This document shows, piece after piece, positions 20,131 through 30,479 of a stretch of DNA of 64,000 nt. Made by a program: the position numbers and the translations under genes. The notes under the pieces were generated by a model. The model did not search any database and was not told the origin of the DNA. It saw nothing but the letters and a program-made list of their open reading frames with translations. The stretch's first letter is position 1. Every line of letters begins with the position of its first letter. The DNA comes from Micrasema longulum (Eukaryota > Arthropoda > Insecta > Trichoptera > Brachycentridae), in NCBI GenBank assembly GCA_022494885.1, contig JAGVSM010003727.1, positions 1-64,000 of the forward strand, in the 5' to 3' direction.

Positions 20131-21080
20131 GAGGGTACGGTGAAAAGTTCTCGGCCTGACCCAGAGATAGCGTTGCAATCAGCAAAAAATGCCTGTCTGG
20201 GGCACGTGTCATTAGTTCGTATGATAAGTTTCAACTTGTTCTCTCCAGTAGTTTGCTTACACGAATTTTTGCAGTGGACGTCTTGCGTGTTTTTCGTTAA
20301 AATGGATAAACTTGAATATCTTGCGATTATAAAATTCTTTGTTTTGGATGGATTTACCTCTAAGGAAATTCATCCGAAGTTGACAAAAGTTTACGGGGAC
20401 TGTTCCTTCCACGTCAACCGTTTAAAAGTGGGTAGCTGAATTGAAACGTGGTCGCACGTCCCTCGAAGATGACCCACGTGAAGGACGGCTAAAAACTGCC
20501 ACCACATCGGAAACCATCGAAAAGGTGCATGATATCGTATTGGACGATAGGCGAGTGAAGGTGAGTGAGATCGCTGAGGCTGTAGGGATATCAGAAGAAA
20601 GGGTACGAAACATCTTGCACAAAGAATTAAGAATGCGTAAGCTCTGCGCGAGATGGGTGCCGCATTTGCTGAATACCGATCAAAAGCAAATGCGCAAACG
20701 ACTTTCGCAGCAATGTTTGGACCGATTCGATAAGAATCCAACTGATTTTGTGCGGTGATTTGTCACCATGGATGAGACATGGATCCACCACTACACGCCA
20801 GAAACGAGACAGCAGTCCAAGCAGTGGGTGGAGGCCGGTAGTTCAGCGCCAAAGAAAGCGAAGTCGATCACATCTGCCGGAAAGGTCATGGCCAGCGTGT
20901 TTTGGGATGCGAAAGGGATCCTGTTAATTGATTACCTTGAAAAAGGCACAACAATTACAGGCAAATATTATTCTAACCTTTTGACCAGTTGGATGCCAAA
21001 ATTCGAGAGAAGAGGCAAAGAAGAAGAAAAGAACATATTTCACCAGGACAACGCACCTGAACACAAGGAGTGAGGAGCTG
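20131..21080 (+). mobile_element. Mariner transposon, 3'-truncated
   Basis: The left terminal repeat begins CGAGGGTACGGTGAAAAG at 20131-20148, directly before a 5' UTR and a transposase pseudogene. The matching right terminal repeat is not found downstream: similarity to mariner stops at about 21075. The element is a cut-and-paste DNA transposon, now inactive. Confidence 0.85.
20302..21075 (+). pseudogene. Mariner transposase pseudogene
   Basis: Starts at MDKLEYLAIIKFFVLDGFTS (20302). A frameshift near 20430 leads to ELKRGRTSLEDDPREGR, then the helix-turn-helix region EIAEAVGISEERVRNIL and the linker WVPHLL (consensus WVPHEL). A TGA at 20758 replaces the second Arg codon before FVTMDETWIHHYTPET, which carries the first catalytic Asp. 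VFWDAKGILLIDYLEKG and HQDNAPEH with the second Asp follow, around another small frame disturbance near 20990. The YSPDLAP region and the third acidic residue are missing, so no active D,D(34)D enzyme can be made. Family length is about 345 residues; roughly 250 are represented. Confidence 0.9.
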
Positions 21081-21744
21081 GTGGACAGGCGACACAAAAT
21101 GCCAAGATAAAATGTGCATATTATTTCGCTGCATGACGTTTAATTTCTTGTCCGAGCTGACGTTGCGTCGGGTTACGCGTTGCGGGCCAAAACGGTATTC
21201 GGCCCTGTCAAGTTTACGGCTTGATGGTGATGACCTCCACAATAACACCCACTCACCCACCCTCTCACACACTTACACTCACCCTCTCTCACTCTCTTAC
21301 ACACACCCAGTTTTGACATACCTAGTAACAAATTTAGGCTCTAATAGAACTACAACCATAATAACATTTTATACCTAAGCATTTTTCTCTCTAACGGTTG
21401 CTTTGATATATTTGTTGTGTTGTATTCTGTTGCCTTCATAAAATATATGAAAAAAAATAAAAAATTCAACTAACATAGAAATTTATTGATTTATTTAGTA
21501 AATTTCCAAATTATTGATTATTTATAGTATATATTAAAGAATAGAGGCATACATTTCATTGTTAAATTTTTAAAATATGGCTAACAAATGGTTGTCATGT
21601 TAATCATTAAGGCAGTAGTATGGTAAAACGAACGCAAAATTTGGAAATCATACTATTTTGTCATTTGAAAAAGAAAGTTTCTTTGAATATATATATATAT
21701 ATATATATATAAGTATACACATATTCTTATAATTTTTTTTTAAA
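21081..21744. other. Unclassified with simple repeats
   Basis: Contains a CACTCACCC/CTCTCACACAC-rich stretch (21240-21310) and an (AT)11 run at 21690-21711. The plus-strand frame 21070-21378 is not transposase and is mostly low-complexity. Confidence 0.45.
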
Positions 21745-22120
21745 ACCAACTTAACTTCTAAACACAGTTCTATATTTTATGACTTTAAATTGTATATTTT
21801 ATTATTTATGTTGTTAATACACTCATCTTTTTGTTTTTATTTTTATACCAACTATACTTCTTAACACTGTTTCTATGTTTTATTTCTTTATATTGTATTT
21901 TTTTAAAAATTATGTTGTTTATATACTCATCTTCTTTTTTTATACCAACTTTACTTCTAAACACTGTTCTATCTTTTGCTGCTTCATATTGTATTTTTTA
22001 AATTTAATGTTGTTTATGTACATAAAGTGAGTATTCATATTTATAAAACTTTCATGTATGTAAAAGCCTTATGGGCGGGAAAAATTAATAAAATAAAAAA
22101 ATAAAAAATAATCACGTAAT
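21745..22120 (+). repeat. Three-unit minisatellite in a LINE 3' tail
   Basis: Three imperfect tandem units start with ACCAACTTAACTTCTAAACA (21745), ACCAACTATACTTCTTAACA (21847) and ACCAACTTTACTTCTAAACA (21944), each about 85-102 bp and containing ATTGTATTTTT...ATGTTGTTTATATAC. They are followed by AAAGCCTTATGGGCGGG and an A/T tail ending near 22120, the usual end of a LINE. Non-coding. Confidence 0.75.
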
Positions 22121-23084
22121 AATAAAAAAATAAAAAAAACATAAATGAAATAAAAACTTAAAAGTTTAATACACCTAACTAAAATATAATTACTTTTAGA
22201 CCGGCAGATAACGCCATTTCAAATTTAGACTAAACTTAGGTATCTGGGATCTCTATAAAGACTAAGTATTGAACTAAATTTTTAAAAATGACTTGAAGAT
22301 AATAAATTGAACATGAAAGTGACAAAAGCAAAATTTAAATTTTTTGTTTTTGAAAAGAGTTACAAGTATTTTAAATCACATACATTTTTGTGACATTTTC
22401 TTTTAATTTCTACGTAAAATTATGTCTTCGGTAATACTTAAAAAAAAAAAAAATATTTTAGTTAAAACCTTTATTTATAGAATTGTATTCTTTTTTTTTT
22501 AAAAGAAGATAATTCTGGTTGTGATATTTAATTTATAACAACATCTTATTTACGTTTTTATGAACTTCTGACCTGCCCTTATCGTTTTCGGTATATACCT
22601 TTAAAAAATATTGTTTTTATCTAATTTATGTTTTTAATTTTTTTATTATTGCACGATTGAAAAAAACATTCATTTTGAATTGGCAAAATCGTATGATGTC
22701 CTCATTTTGTGTGCGTTTTACCAGACTACAGCCTAAAAGTGACCATAGATAATTGTTTAATAAGTATGAAATCTGAGTATCGGTATTTTTTTCCAACGCT
22801 TAACATCCCTAATGATCACAATGCCCCTCGTCTTGTAACAATAACCATTTAGGATTTAAAATACATTTTAAATATTGTTCATTTACAATTTGTTTTAAAA
22901 TAATAACTTTTTTGCTTAGGGTCCAGCCACTAATGATCTTGTCGGCTTTTCTAAGGGGACGGGTTTGTCAATGGTGGTTACAATAAAAGAACAAAAGACA
23001 TTTAATTACTATTTATTTAGTATCTTGTACATAATAGACGCACTATATCTGAATGAAGCTATTTTTGTGAATTAATAAATATTA
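22121..23084. other. Unclassified AT-rich sequence
   Basis: No ORF or repeat recognised; only homopolymer runs. Confidence 0.4.
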
Positions 23085-23562
23085 TCACATTACAACAGAG
23101 ATGAAGAACATTTAAGAGAAGGTAAGAAGTCTAGGCATCTACAGGGCTTATGACCTGTCAATGGCTGGTTTAAGGGGCCACTTTACACACTGTGTAACAT
23201 TCACCATTCTGCCTATATTTAAACAAATAAAAATTTTCAATTCTTTCATCTGTTGATGTTTGTGAAGTTAAAGAGCTGAAACCATTTATGCTTCATATAT
23301 TAAGCTCTGTAACTTCACAAACATCAACAGATGAAATAATTGAAGATATATAGATGTTCAAATATGGTCAAAATCGTAAATGTTACACAGTGTGTAAAGT
23401 GGCCACTTAAACCAGCGATTGACTGGTCATAAGTTCTGTAGATGCCTATATTACCTTCTCTTAAATGTTCTTCATCTCTGTTGTCATATGTTGATATAAA
23501 CATATCCCCAGAGAGTTGAATCCAGTCCTTGTCTACAAAAATTTGGACAAACTTAAAATATT
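23085..23562. repeat. Family X palindrome, copy X3 (both arms)
   Basis: Forward arm 23092-23282 and inverted arm 23307-23484 pair over most of their length, with a spacer of about 25 nt. The right end continues with GAGTTGAATCCAGTCCTTGT and TTTGGACAAACTTAAA (23513-23553), the terminal repeat. One of the clearest hairpins in the window. Confidence 0.9.
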
Positions 23563-23566
23563 GTTT

Positions 23567-24016
23567 ATTATTAAATAATAAAGTAAACTCTTTTAACCTA
23601 TTCTCAAAATGAATCTTAATGTCCCCTTTCGCTTGATAAAAAATAAGTATTTATTCCATCTGCTAGTCTGTTGCACTGACTACGCACAACACTCTTTCCT
23701 CTCTCGTTCTTGCTCAAACTATAATACATTTTTTCTTCTATTAATATATAACATGCCACTTAATACATTTAAAGATAAATTTAGACTCATTTGGCTGCGA
23801 TACGATTCCACTTGCTTACTCCCACACAAATACACACAAACACACCTCTACACTTACTCTTATGCGAATACACACAAACACACCCTTCTGTTGTACCACA
23901 ATTTAATATGTATGATTTTTATTTAGAAACTTCGCTGGTCTGTCTTTAAACCGTATCTTTTTATGTTATTATATCATTGTCGACTGTTTGTTTCTGTTAA
24001 ATTAATAAAAAAATAA
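23567..24016 (+). mobile_element. LINE family Z 3' end, uninterrupted copy
   Basis: The coding end (23609-23800) reads NVPFRLIKNKYLFHLLVCC, YAQHSFLSRSCSNYN and MPLNTFKDKFRL, the C-terminal pattern of Jockey/CR1-like ORF2. The UTR carries CACACA-rich repeats, AACTTCGCTGGTCTGTC and TTGTCGACTGTTTGTTTCTG. It ends at about 24016. It defines the pre-insertion state of 9237-10240. Confidence 0.85.
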
Positions 24017-24019
24017 TTT

Positions 24020-24235
24020 TAAAATACTTGGTACAATTCCATTTATTTATTTGACCAATTGGCGCTTTTACCTTCTAGAGGGTTACATTTAAGTTATTAC
24101 ATCATTACAATGGAATTCCATCAAGAATTGTCAATTAATAATTTGAATAAAATAATTTTTATATATTTAAACTTACATTCTAACTAAGCTAAAGTGACAT
24201 TTAATATATTTTCATTTAAAATTGAGAGTATTTAT
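24020..24235. repeat. Dispersed repeat R8, short copy
   Basis: Shares AAAATACTTGGTACA, TTTATTTATTT, GGCGCTTTTACC and ATGGAATTCCATCAAGAATT with 43258-43700. It lacks the middle found there, including most of the hairpin motif. Confidence 0.7.
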
Positions 24236-24346
24236 ATATTTATTTATTTTATAAACATAAACGGCAAATCTGCCTTTTACAAACATTTATAATATTAACA
24301 CATTTGGCTGAGTATTTTTTTTTTAAAAACATGAATTTCCTTATAT

Positions 24347-25145
24347 ACATCCTTTCATACATTTTACTTTTATTTGCTTTTTATATATATTGATATTTTT
24401 TATGTTTTTTTTTCATTATGTATTTTTGTTTAATTTAATTTAGTACATACTATTATTTGGCATATGATTTATTGCTCTTATTTCTTACTATAGTATTGAG
24501 TGAGTTTCTAGAATACATAGGGTTGTGGTCCCGTGGCTAGTGTCTCGGACTCACAGACCGAAGGTCCGTGGTTCGAATCCCACTCTACCCCAACTTGATT
24601 CCATTTTCTAATAGTGAGTTATTTACAACTCGTTGAAAATGGCCCTCAAAATTAAATATTTGGGTAAATCATAAGAACGCAAATATTTCTTTTTCTTTTA
24701 AAAAAAAAAAAAAAAAAATATCTCAATTATCATTTCAAGTATGCTTTAATGTATATATTCTTTTTCTGTTGATTTAAATGATACTCTTATTTTGTTTTTT
24801 TTTTAATACTACTATATTTTACTATTATTTTGTTGATTTTATTGATACCACTATTTTGTATATTTGATTATCTGTGATTCTCAATTTGTATAATTTTATA
24901 TTTCAAAAATTATTTCTGATCATCTTTTTTGCATTGTATTCTATGGAATTTGATTATTTATTACATTTACCTTTTTTTCTAGATAGTTATTCTATGTCAT
25001 AATAATTTGATCTATTTAATTTTACTATGTATTTTTATTGTTATTTATTGTGGCTTGACACGGGCATAGCCTAAAAAGCCTTAATAAGTTCATAAATATT
25101 TAATTTTGTAATTTTGAATGAATAAATAAATAAAATAAATAAATA
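24347..25145 (+). mobile_element. LINE family B 3' tail inserted in family A
   Basis: A plus-strand copy of the 785-1335 tail, ending GGCTTGACACGGGCATAGCC, AAGCCTTAATAAG and (AAAT)n at 25145. It splits the family A tail and itself carries a SINE at 24519-24719. Non-coding. Confidence 0.85.
24519..24719 (+). mobile_element. SINE family I nested in LINE B
   Basis: Head GGTTGTGGTCCCGTGGCTAG, B box GGTTCGAATCCC (about 24573), body AGTTATTTACAACTCGTTG and poly-A at 24700-24719. The 1.2-kb LINE B copy runs continuously across the corresponding point (TTTCTAGAA...CTCAATTATC), which gives SINE limits of about 200 bp. Confidence 0.9.
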
Positions 25146-25372
25146 GGTACCTAAAAATTATTTAAAAAAATTAAACCAAAAATTTTACAAGATTCATATT
25201 TAAAAAAATAACCTAAAAATTATATGGCATATTCAGTAGAAAGTTTAAATAATAAAACATTCTACAGTAAAACAACAAGAAAATCATAAGTACTGTTTCA
25301 CACAGCTAGGCAAAGTCAACAAAAAACTGTACATACATATATATTATGAAATGCATGAATAAATAAATATAA

Positions 25373-26118
25373 TTACCATTCACCATCTTCGAAAAAGTTC
25401 AAAAGGTTTGTTCTATAGGAACAATACCCTACACTAAATATATCAGATACGTGGGAATAACTATAGCCGAGTTCATGAAGTCTATTTAATACGGCATTAC
25501 AAGTATACACTGTCCGTGAATTGTTGCTACAAAACGGTGGCACCTGTCTAGTCATTCTTCCAGGCACCCTGAAGTTAATGAGAGATAATAGTTCAGGGCA
25601 ATCCCATATTGAATTTACAATTTTGAATAAATTTAAAAGGTCTATAATTTTTCTTCTATCGTTAAGTTTTAACAAATTTAATGTTTTTAGTAAAAAATCG
25701 TAATTTAAAAATTATGACTGATTCTAAGTTTAAAATTTATATACCGTAAGAATTTTTTTTGGACTCTTTCAAGAGAATTTTGGTGACAGTTGTAGTAAGG
25801 AGTCCATATTGTAGAGTTATACTCTAACTGGCTTCTCACTAATGAAGTATACATCATCTTCAAAGTGCCCATGTTTTTGAATTCCTTAGTCACACGTAAC
25901 ATGAAGCCTAACATTTTTATAGATTTACTAGTTATATTATTTATGTGCCTAATAAAGTATGATAAACTAAAGACGTGAGATTTCAGTTGGGATCTGAACT
26001 GACTGGGACTGTAGATGATTCGTAAGTTTGAGGGAATCGGTTTCAGGCAGAGGGACCGGCCGATCTCCGAACCTAGTGTTTGGGGAGCGCCGGATTTTGA
26101 CAAGTTGTCAATAAACAA
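25373..26118 (-). pseudogene. LINE family A RT C-terminal remnant
   Basis: Two frames. 25705-26118 holds SLSYFIRHINNITSKSIKML, GFMLRVTKEFKN, SLVRSQLEYNSTIWTPYYN and VQKKFLRYINFKL. 25373-25675 continues with LNDRRKIIDLLNLFKIVNS, PELLSLINFRVPGRMTRQ and DIFSVGYCSYRTNLLNFF up to the stop. A frameshift/deletion near 25690 separates them. The palm domain with YADD is not included; upstream sequence near 26050 is the 5' end of the copy. Confidence 0.85.
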
Positions 26119-26383
26119 TTTTAATAAAATAATACATAATTAACAATAATAATACATGTACCTTAGGATAAAACATGGGAGTCCATTTTTTGCTGTTTTG
26201 AAGTTAAACATGCAGAAATAATATCAATAAGCTATTTTATACGTGGATAAAACACAGAAATCTTCTTTCGTCATAAAAATGTTTTTTGTTTTGAAAGTGC
26301 ACTTTGTTTTAGTGCAAAAAACATCAGGAACCCCAGATGCGCTATTTTTATATGTACCTACTATTATAAACAATAATTTAAGT
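26119..26383. other. Unclassified
   Basis: No repeat or protein recognised. Confidence 0.35.
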
Positions 26384-26575
26384 TTGTCCAATTTTTTGTA
26401 GACAAGGACTGAATTCAACTCCCTGGGGAGCTGTTAACATTAACATATTAAAACAGAGATGAAGAACATGAGAAGGAATATAGATGTTCAAATATGGGCA
26501 ATATGGTGAATGTTACACAGTTTATAAAGTGGCTACTTAAACCAGCCAATGGCAGATCATAAGCCCTGTAGATGA
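26384..26575. repeat. Family X, copy X4 (internally deleted)
   Basis: Starts with the terminal sequence TTTGTCCAATTTTTTGTAG, GACAAGGACTGAATTCAACT, passes ACAGAGATGAAGAACATGAG and jumps directly into the inverted arm (GGAATATAGATGTTCAAATA ... CTTAAACCAGCCAATGGC). The middle of the palindrome is deleted. Confidence 0.8.
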
Positions 26576-26624
26576 CGCTTTTAAGAGTTTTTGAATGGTC
26601 CTAGCTCTTATAAAAGATAATTTA

Positions 26625-26755
26625 AAAAAAAAACTAACAACGAGAACACGCCTATAGTAGAAATGAATAGTGTGTAAAAAAATAATCGCTCTAGTGCCAT
26701 AGTCCAGGAAAAAATACGGAAATACGTTTGTATGAAGAAAAGCCAGACCATGTAA
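26625..26755 (-). repeat. Dispersed repeat R4 (minus)
   Basis: The reverse complement contains CATGGTCTGGCTTTTCTTC, CAAACGTATTTCCGTATTTT and CTATGGCACTAGAGCGAT, matching plus-strand copies at 31185-31260 and 39465-39545. A translated stretch is shared (GLAFLHTNVF...DYGTRA versus WLFFSQTYS...DHGTRV), so a coding origin is possible. Confidence 0.65.
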
Positions 26756-27120
26756 CCTCTTAATGGAAAGGCGATATTCGAAAATCCGTCCCATTATTTT
26801 GTTGACTGCTGACGTTTGAATAATATTGTGTTGATCCTTGGGTAGGTAGTAGGCACCTAGCGTTGATGTTCGTAGTTCTAAACCTAAACTGGACGGTGCT
26901 ATGCAAAAATGTGTCAAGCCACAAGCCACCACGAGTTAGCGTCAGAATTATTATTAAAAATTGAAAAAAAAATATGTATACTTTTGTGTTATTTTTATAC
27001 ATACCAAATTTTACCTGATTATTTTAATTATTTCCATATGTATGAATTAGGATATTCCATTTTGTAATGTACATATATATGAATAAATAAAATAGAAAAA
27101 TTGAAATTGAAATTGAAAGA
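26756..27120. other. Possible LINE fragments and tail
   Basis: The minus-strand frame over 26760-27002 (LDTFLHSTVQFRFRTTNINA) may be part of the same repeat as R4. Positions 27030-27115 look like a plus-strand LINE tail ending AAATTGAAATTGAAATTGAAAG, the same tail type as the insertion at 9412-9440. Confidence 0.4.
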
Positions 27121-27546
27121 CATAATAACAATATTGTAAAAATGTGCTAACCCCGCAATAGACGCTTTCTTCGGCAGAATAGGGAATTATCACATACTAC
27201 GAATATTGATATAAAATATATGGATTGGATTCAAAAAAAATAATTGTATTTCCAAAATTAATATAAAAATTGTGGAGAAATGTTTTCATACATAACTTTA
27301 AAAAATAAATTTTAAAAAAATATGTCCCTACAAAAACGCGACTTGATAGTTGTGACGCAAGATTCGTGGCAATGTTCTATTTTAATTTAAACGGTCGCAA
27401 ACAAATTTCTAAATTTACACAATTCGTGACGTATTACGGGCATAGCCAATGCAATGGACCGGTTTCGCGGGAATTAAAAATTATACATTTATACATGTTT
27501 TTTATGCTACTTATAAGTAGTAAAAACATAGACCCTTATTTTTTTA
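27121..27546. other. Unclassified
   Basis: A plus-strand frame of 62 residues (27366-27554) has no recognisable motif. Confidence 0.35.
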
Positions 27547-28497
27547 TTTTTTAAAATTTATTTACAATTTTAAAAAACCCGTTAGGGTTACATTAGAAAT
27601 TTAATATTGTCTAGTCATTTTATGTCTCGTCTAGTCTAGTTAGTTCAGTCATCGTGTGCTTTTTCAGATTAATTTTAAATTTGTCTCCAGTAAAAGTTTT
27701 CAAGTAGTAAGGTAAGTCGTTGTAGTGTTTAAGTCCATTATGTAGTATGTTTGACTGTCCTGTGTTTGTCATTGCTTTTTCAATATGATAGTGTTGTTGT
27801 TGTCTGGAGTTATATTTGTGTATGTCAGCATTTTTGGCTAATATTATGTCGTCGTCTTGTATGTTTCCCAGTGTTATTTTGTGCACAATTTTTAAGGTGT
27901 CAATTTTAGTCAAGTAGTTTATGTCAAACTGGTGTGTTTTTTTGTACAGTTCAGTCGTAGAGGTCAGGTGGGGTAGGTTGTATGTTAGTTTAAGAATTTT
28001 ATTTTGTTGTCTTTGTATTCTTGTTATGTCTGTCTTGTTGCCAGTTCCCCAGAAGGCGATCATGTAACTCAATTTACTTTTGACATAGGCTTCGTACATC
28101 ATAATTTTTTCCTTTCTCGGTATAAAATCTTTGATTTTGTAGAAGAGGCTATGTAGTGATGCCATTACTTTAGTGAGTCCGTCTATGTGTTTTGTCAATT
28201 TTAATTGTCTGTCCATTGTGAGTCCTAGGTAAGTCACATGTTCTAGTTCTTTAAGAGTTTCGTTGTTTATTTTTGTGTTCATGTTATGGTTCTTCTTTTG
28301 TGTTTGGAAATGTATTATATTGCATTTCTTGGCATTTAGTGTTAAGAAGTTTTTGTTTGTCCATTCTAATAGTTTTTGCACGTCATTGTTGATGGTTTTA
28401 GTCGTTTCAATGTCATTTTTGTTTTCATATAAAATCAGTAACCCATAATTGAACAGGTTTAAAAGAAAAAAATGTATGCATTTTCTACTTTTCATAC
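27547..28497 (-). mobile_element. LINE family N, 5'-truncated (minus)
   Basis: The 3' end on the plus strand is a T-rich tail with CCCGTTAGGGTTAC (27580-27593), a small GC hairpin of the kind seen at LINE 3' ends. It carries the 291-residue frame listed separately. 5' truncation is at about 28440. Confidence 0.8.
27620..28495 (-). CDS. LINE RT C-terminal half, open reading frame (family N)
   Basis: The longest undamaged frame in the window, 291 residues. Coding identity begins around residue 20 with LILYENKNDIETTKTINN, just after where the YADD box should be. It continues with LEWTNKNFLTLNAKKCNII, HVTYLGLTMDRQLKLTKHI, MYEAYVKSKLSYMIAFWG and RIQRQQNKILKLTYNLP, and ends LKHYNDLPYYLKTF...FKINLKKHTM. 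This is the thumb and C-terminal region of a CR1/Jockey-like RT. All catalytic Asp residues are lost to 5' truncation, so it cannot be active. The first about 18 residues are flanking sequence. Lack of stops suggests a fairly recent insertion. Confidence 0.85.
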   Translation of the reverse strand: MKSRKCIHFFLLNLFNYGLLILYENKNDIETTKTINNDVQKLLEWTNKNFLTLNAKKCNIIHFQTQKKNHNMNTKINNETLKELEHVTYLGLTMDRQLKLTKHIDGLTKVMASLHSLFYKIKDFIPRKEKIMMYEAYVKSKLSYMIAFWGTGNKTDITRIQRQQNKILKLTYNLPHLTSTTELYKKTHQFDINYLTKIDTLKIVHKITLGNIQDDDIILAKNADIHKYNSRQQQHYHIEKAMTNTGQSNILHNGLKHYNDLPYYLKTFTGDKFKINLKKHTMTELTRLDET

Positions 28498-28539
28498 AGA
28501 AAACTTAATTTAGCTTTGTAGATAAAATTTACGATAAAT

Positions 28540-28590
28540 GTTAACTCCCCATTGTAATTGGGATCCAGGGACTATAAAAAATTCTAATGT
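28540..28590 (-). mobile_element. SINE family III fragment (minus)
   Basis: ATCCAGGGACTATAAAAAATTCTAATGTA-type sequence corresponds to the central part of SINE-III (compare 48655-48690). Confidence 0.5.
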
Positions 28591-28609
28591 AAAATCAACT
28601 TTACTTATA

Positions 28610-29425
28610 AGTTTCCCGAAAATGTACGCAAAACATAATAAAAAACAATTTAATAAAAACGGACTACTTTAAATGATGTCTCTGGTTCGTACGAATCAAC
28701 CAATGATAAGAGAGTTATGAAAGATTTCCGGTTTGCTTACCGTGAATAGACAAATGGGCAGAACTGATCGAGAATAAGTGGAAAAGAAACTGGCGTCCCA
28801 CCCGGAATTCTTTCAGAAATACGAAATTTGAAAAAATCGTAGCGCTGAAAATACGATGTATAAATAATGAAAAAAAATGGGCTTATTTAAATAGTAATAC
28901 AAATTTTAAAAAATAAAAAGAAAATAAAAAATGAACTTTCTCATTATATTAAATTGAGATTGGTGTGGCTTAATACATTTTTGCATAACACCATCCAACT
29001 ATCAATCGTTTATAATTAGTTTTGAAGGTTTACTTTAAGTTATAAAGTGACGTCAGCATATTTGTCAAAATCCACCTTCATATTGGCAATGAGAGTTTTT
29101 CAGCAACGAAGAAGTTCAGCCCTACGGGAAATTGGATTTAAAAGTGTATTCATAAAAATTAGAGCATTATATCGTGCGGTGAAGTTTTATGAAAATGTAT
29201 GAAGAAAAAAAATGATTTTGATAAAAACGAACTCCTTTTCATGACGCCACTAGTTCTTCCGAATCAACCAATGATAAGAGAGTTATAATCGATTGATGGT
29301 TTACTGTAAGTCGACTGACGAATCAGCACAACTTATTGTGAAGGAAGAGAACTTGAGGCGTCACACGCGAAGTAATTTTAGAAATACAAAATTCATAGCG
29401 CTGATAATACAATACATAATTTTTT
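28610..29425. repeat. Direct duplication R9 (two diverged units)
   Basis: Unit 1 (28610-28875) and unit 2 (29160-29425) share ACGAATCAACCAATGATAAG, AGAGTTAT, and later CGTAGCGCTGAAAATAC / CATAGCGCTGATAATAC in the same order, about 550 bp apart. No ORF. An isolated TGACGTCA-like motif lies between them (29047). Confidence 0.6.
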
Positions 29426-29429
29426 TTAG

Positions 29430-29525
29430 TAGGCAAACGCGCTGACCATTAACATGCAAGATGTCTAGGGTTCGATTCCCGGCATGGTTGATTTGAAATA
29501 TTTATTTAAAAGGGTGTTTTTTTTG
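29430..29525 (+). mobile_element. Rearranged SINE family III head
   Basis: GTAGGCAAACGCGCTGACCA is in minus orientation relative to SINE-III. It is directly followed by ATGCAAGATGTCTAGGGTTCG and ATTCCCGGCATGGTTG in plus orientation. B box GGTTCGATTCCC is at about 29470. This is a head-to-head join of two SINE-III pieces. Confidence 0.65.
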
Positions 29526-29817
29526 GCTTAGTTTAAAAGTCTATTAAAGTGAATCTAAACGAAAATATGAAACTAATTATTCATTGATGACGCTTTTATA
29601 ATTGTTTATTGAAAAATTCCATTTATAGTTTATTTTCAATGGTTATTTTACAAAACTTGGTTTGCGGAAACTTTACACTATATTGATTGTAACAAATACC
29701 ATTACATTATAATTTAGGTTCTTTTCACAAAATGGTGTACAAAAAAATAAATATTTATCTTTTTTTTTTGTGTATTCTCGCGTATTTTTTATGTAAATAC
29801 GCAGATAAAAGTGTTTT

Positions 29818-29955
29818 CTACGACTGCGAGAGCGGTTCAAAATAGCACTGCTGGGCATGGGGGCGAGAACTATTCACGGGGACCCGTCACAATAGATCAT
29901 CACAGGTCGCAGTGACGTCAGGAGCTTGCATGGCACTGACCCCCACCTATAAAAA
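29818..29955 (-). repeat. Dispersed repeats R7 and R3 (minus)
   Basis: 29818-29850 is the reverse complement of 60405-60432 (GCTATTTTGAACCGCTCTCG). 29855-29955 is the reverse complement of 44258-44350, sharing GGGGGTCAGTGC, GCAAGCTCCTGACGTCACTG and TATTGTGRCGGGT. Confidence 0.65.
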
Positions 29956-30479
29956 TAAGAAAAAGTTCCCTAAAAAACGAAATAAATACACACACAATAC
30001 CCTTGCATTTTAACTGACGTGTTAAAATTAAAAACAATGACAGATCACTTGGCGGGAAAAATAGTCAGGCGAACGTGCAAATTATGCGTGACGAAGTAAG
30101 GCAAAAGAGCCGCAAAATTTGGGTCCAAATAGAATGCAAAACCACGCCTCCACGGTCTTTTAGAAAAACAGCAGTTGGCTAATGATTCTCGTTTAGTATT
30201 TCCAAAGTTTACAGCGTGTTTTTTTTACTATTTAGAACCCTAAACTCTCTGTATTTATATTTTAAACGGTGCATTTTAGGAGTTTATTTATGGTCGAGAA
30301 CGCAATTAGGACTTTTTTAATACTGTCATTTGATGCATTTCATTTTTAATGTTAGCTATGCAACTTTTCGCGTATTTGACTCCAAGGTAATTTCTAAATT
30401 CCTAAAACACGATTATCTTTTTTTGCACGATTTATATTACCAAAGAGTAATATATAAATCTATAAACATATATAAAAAA
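29956..30479. other. Unclassified
   Basis: Nothing recognisable; mixed-composition sequence at 30030-30180 without a convincing frame. Confidence 0.35.

Larger units (their letters stand above)
24236..26118 (-). mobile_element. LINE family A, interrupted copy (host of a nested insertion)
   Basis: Minus-strand LINE in two blocks, 24236-24346 and 25146-26118. The first block holds the family 3' end AACATAAACGGCAAATCTGCC and ATGAATTTCCTTATA; the second continues exactly as in the uninterrupted copy at 15640 onward. The coding end is listed separately. A family B LINE separates the blocks. Confidence 0.85.

Noticed and set aside
20391..20741. 116-residue minus-strand ORF
   Set aside because: Antisense of the mariner transposase.
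23240..23310. Rho-independent-like terminator hairpins among family X palindromes
   Set aside because: This is not bacterial DNA, and the pairing extends over hundreds of bases as a repeat family, not as terminators.
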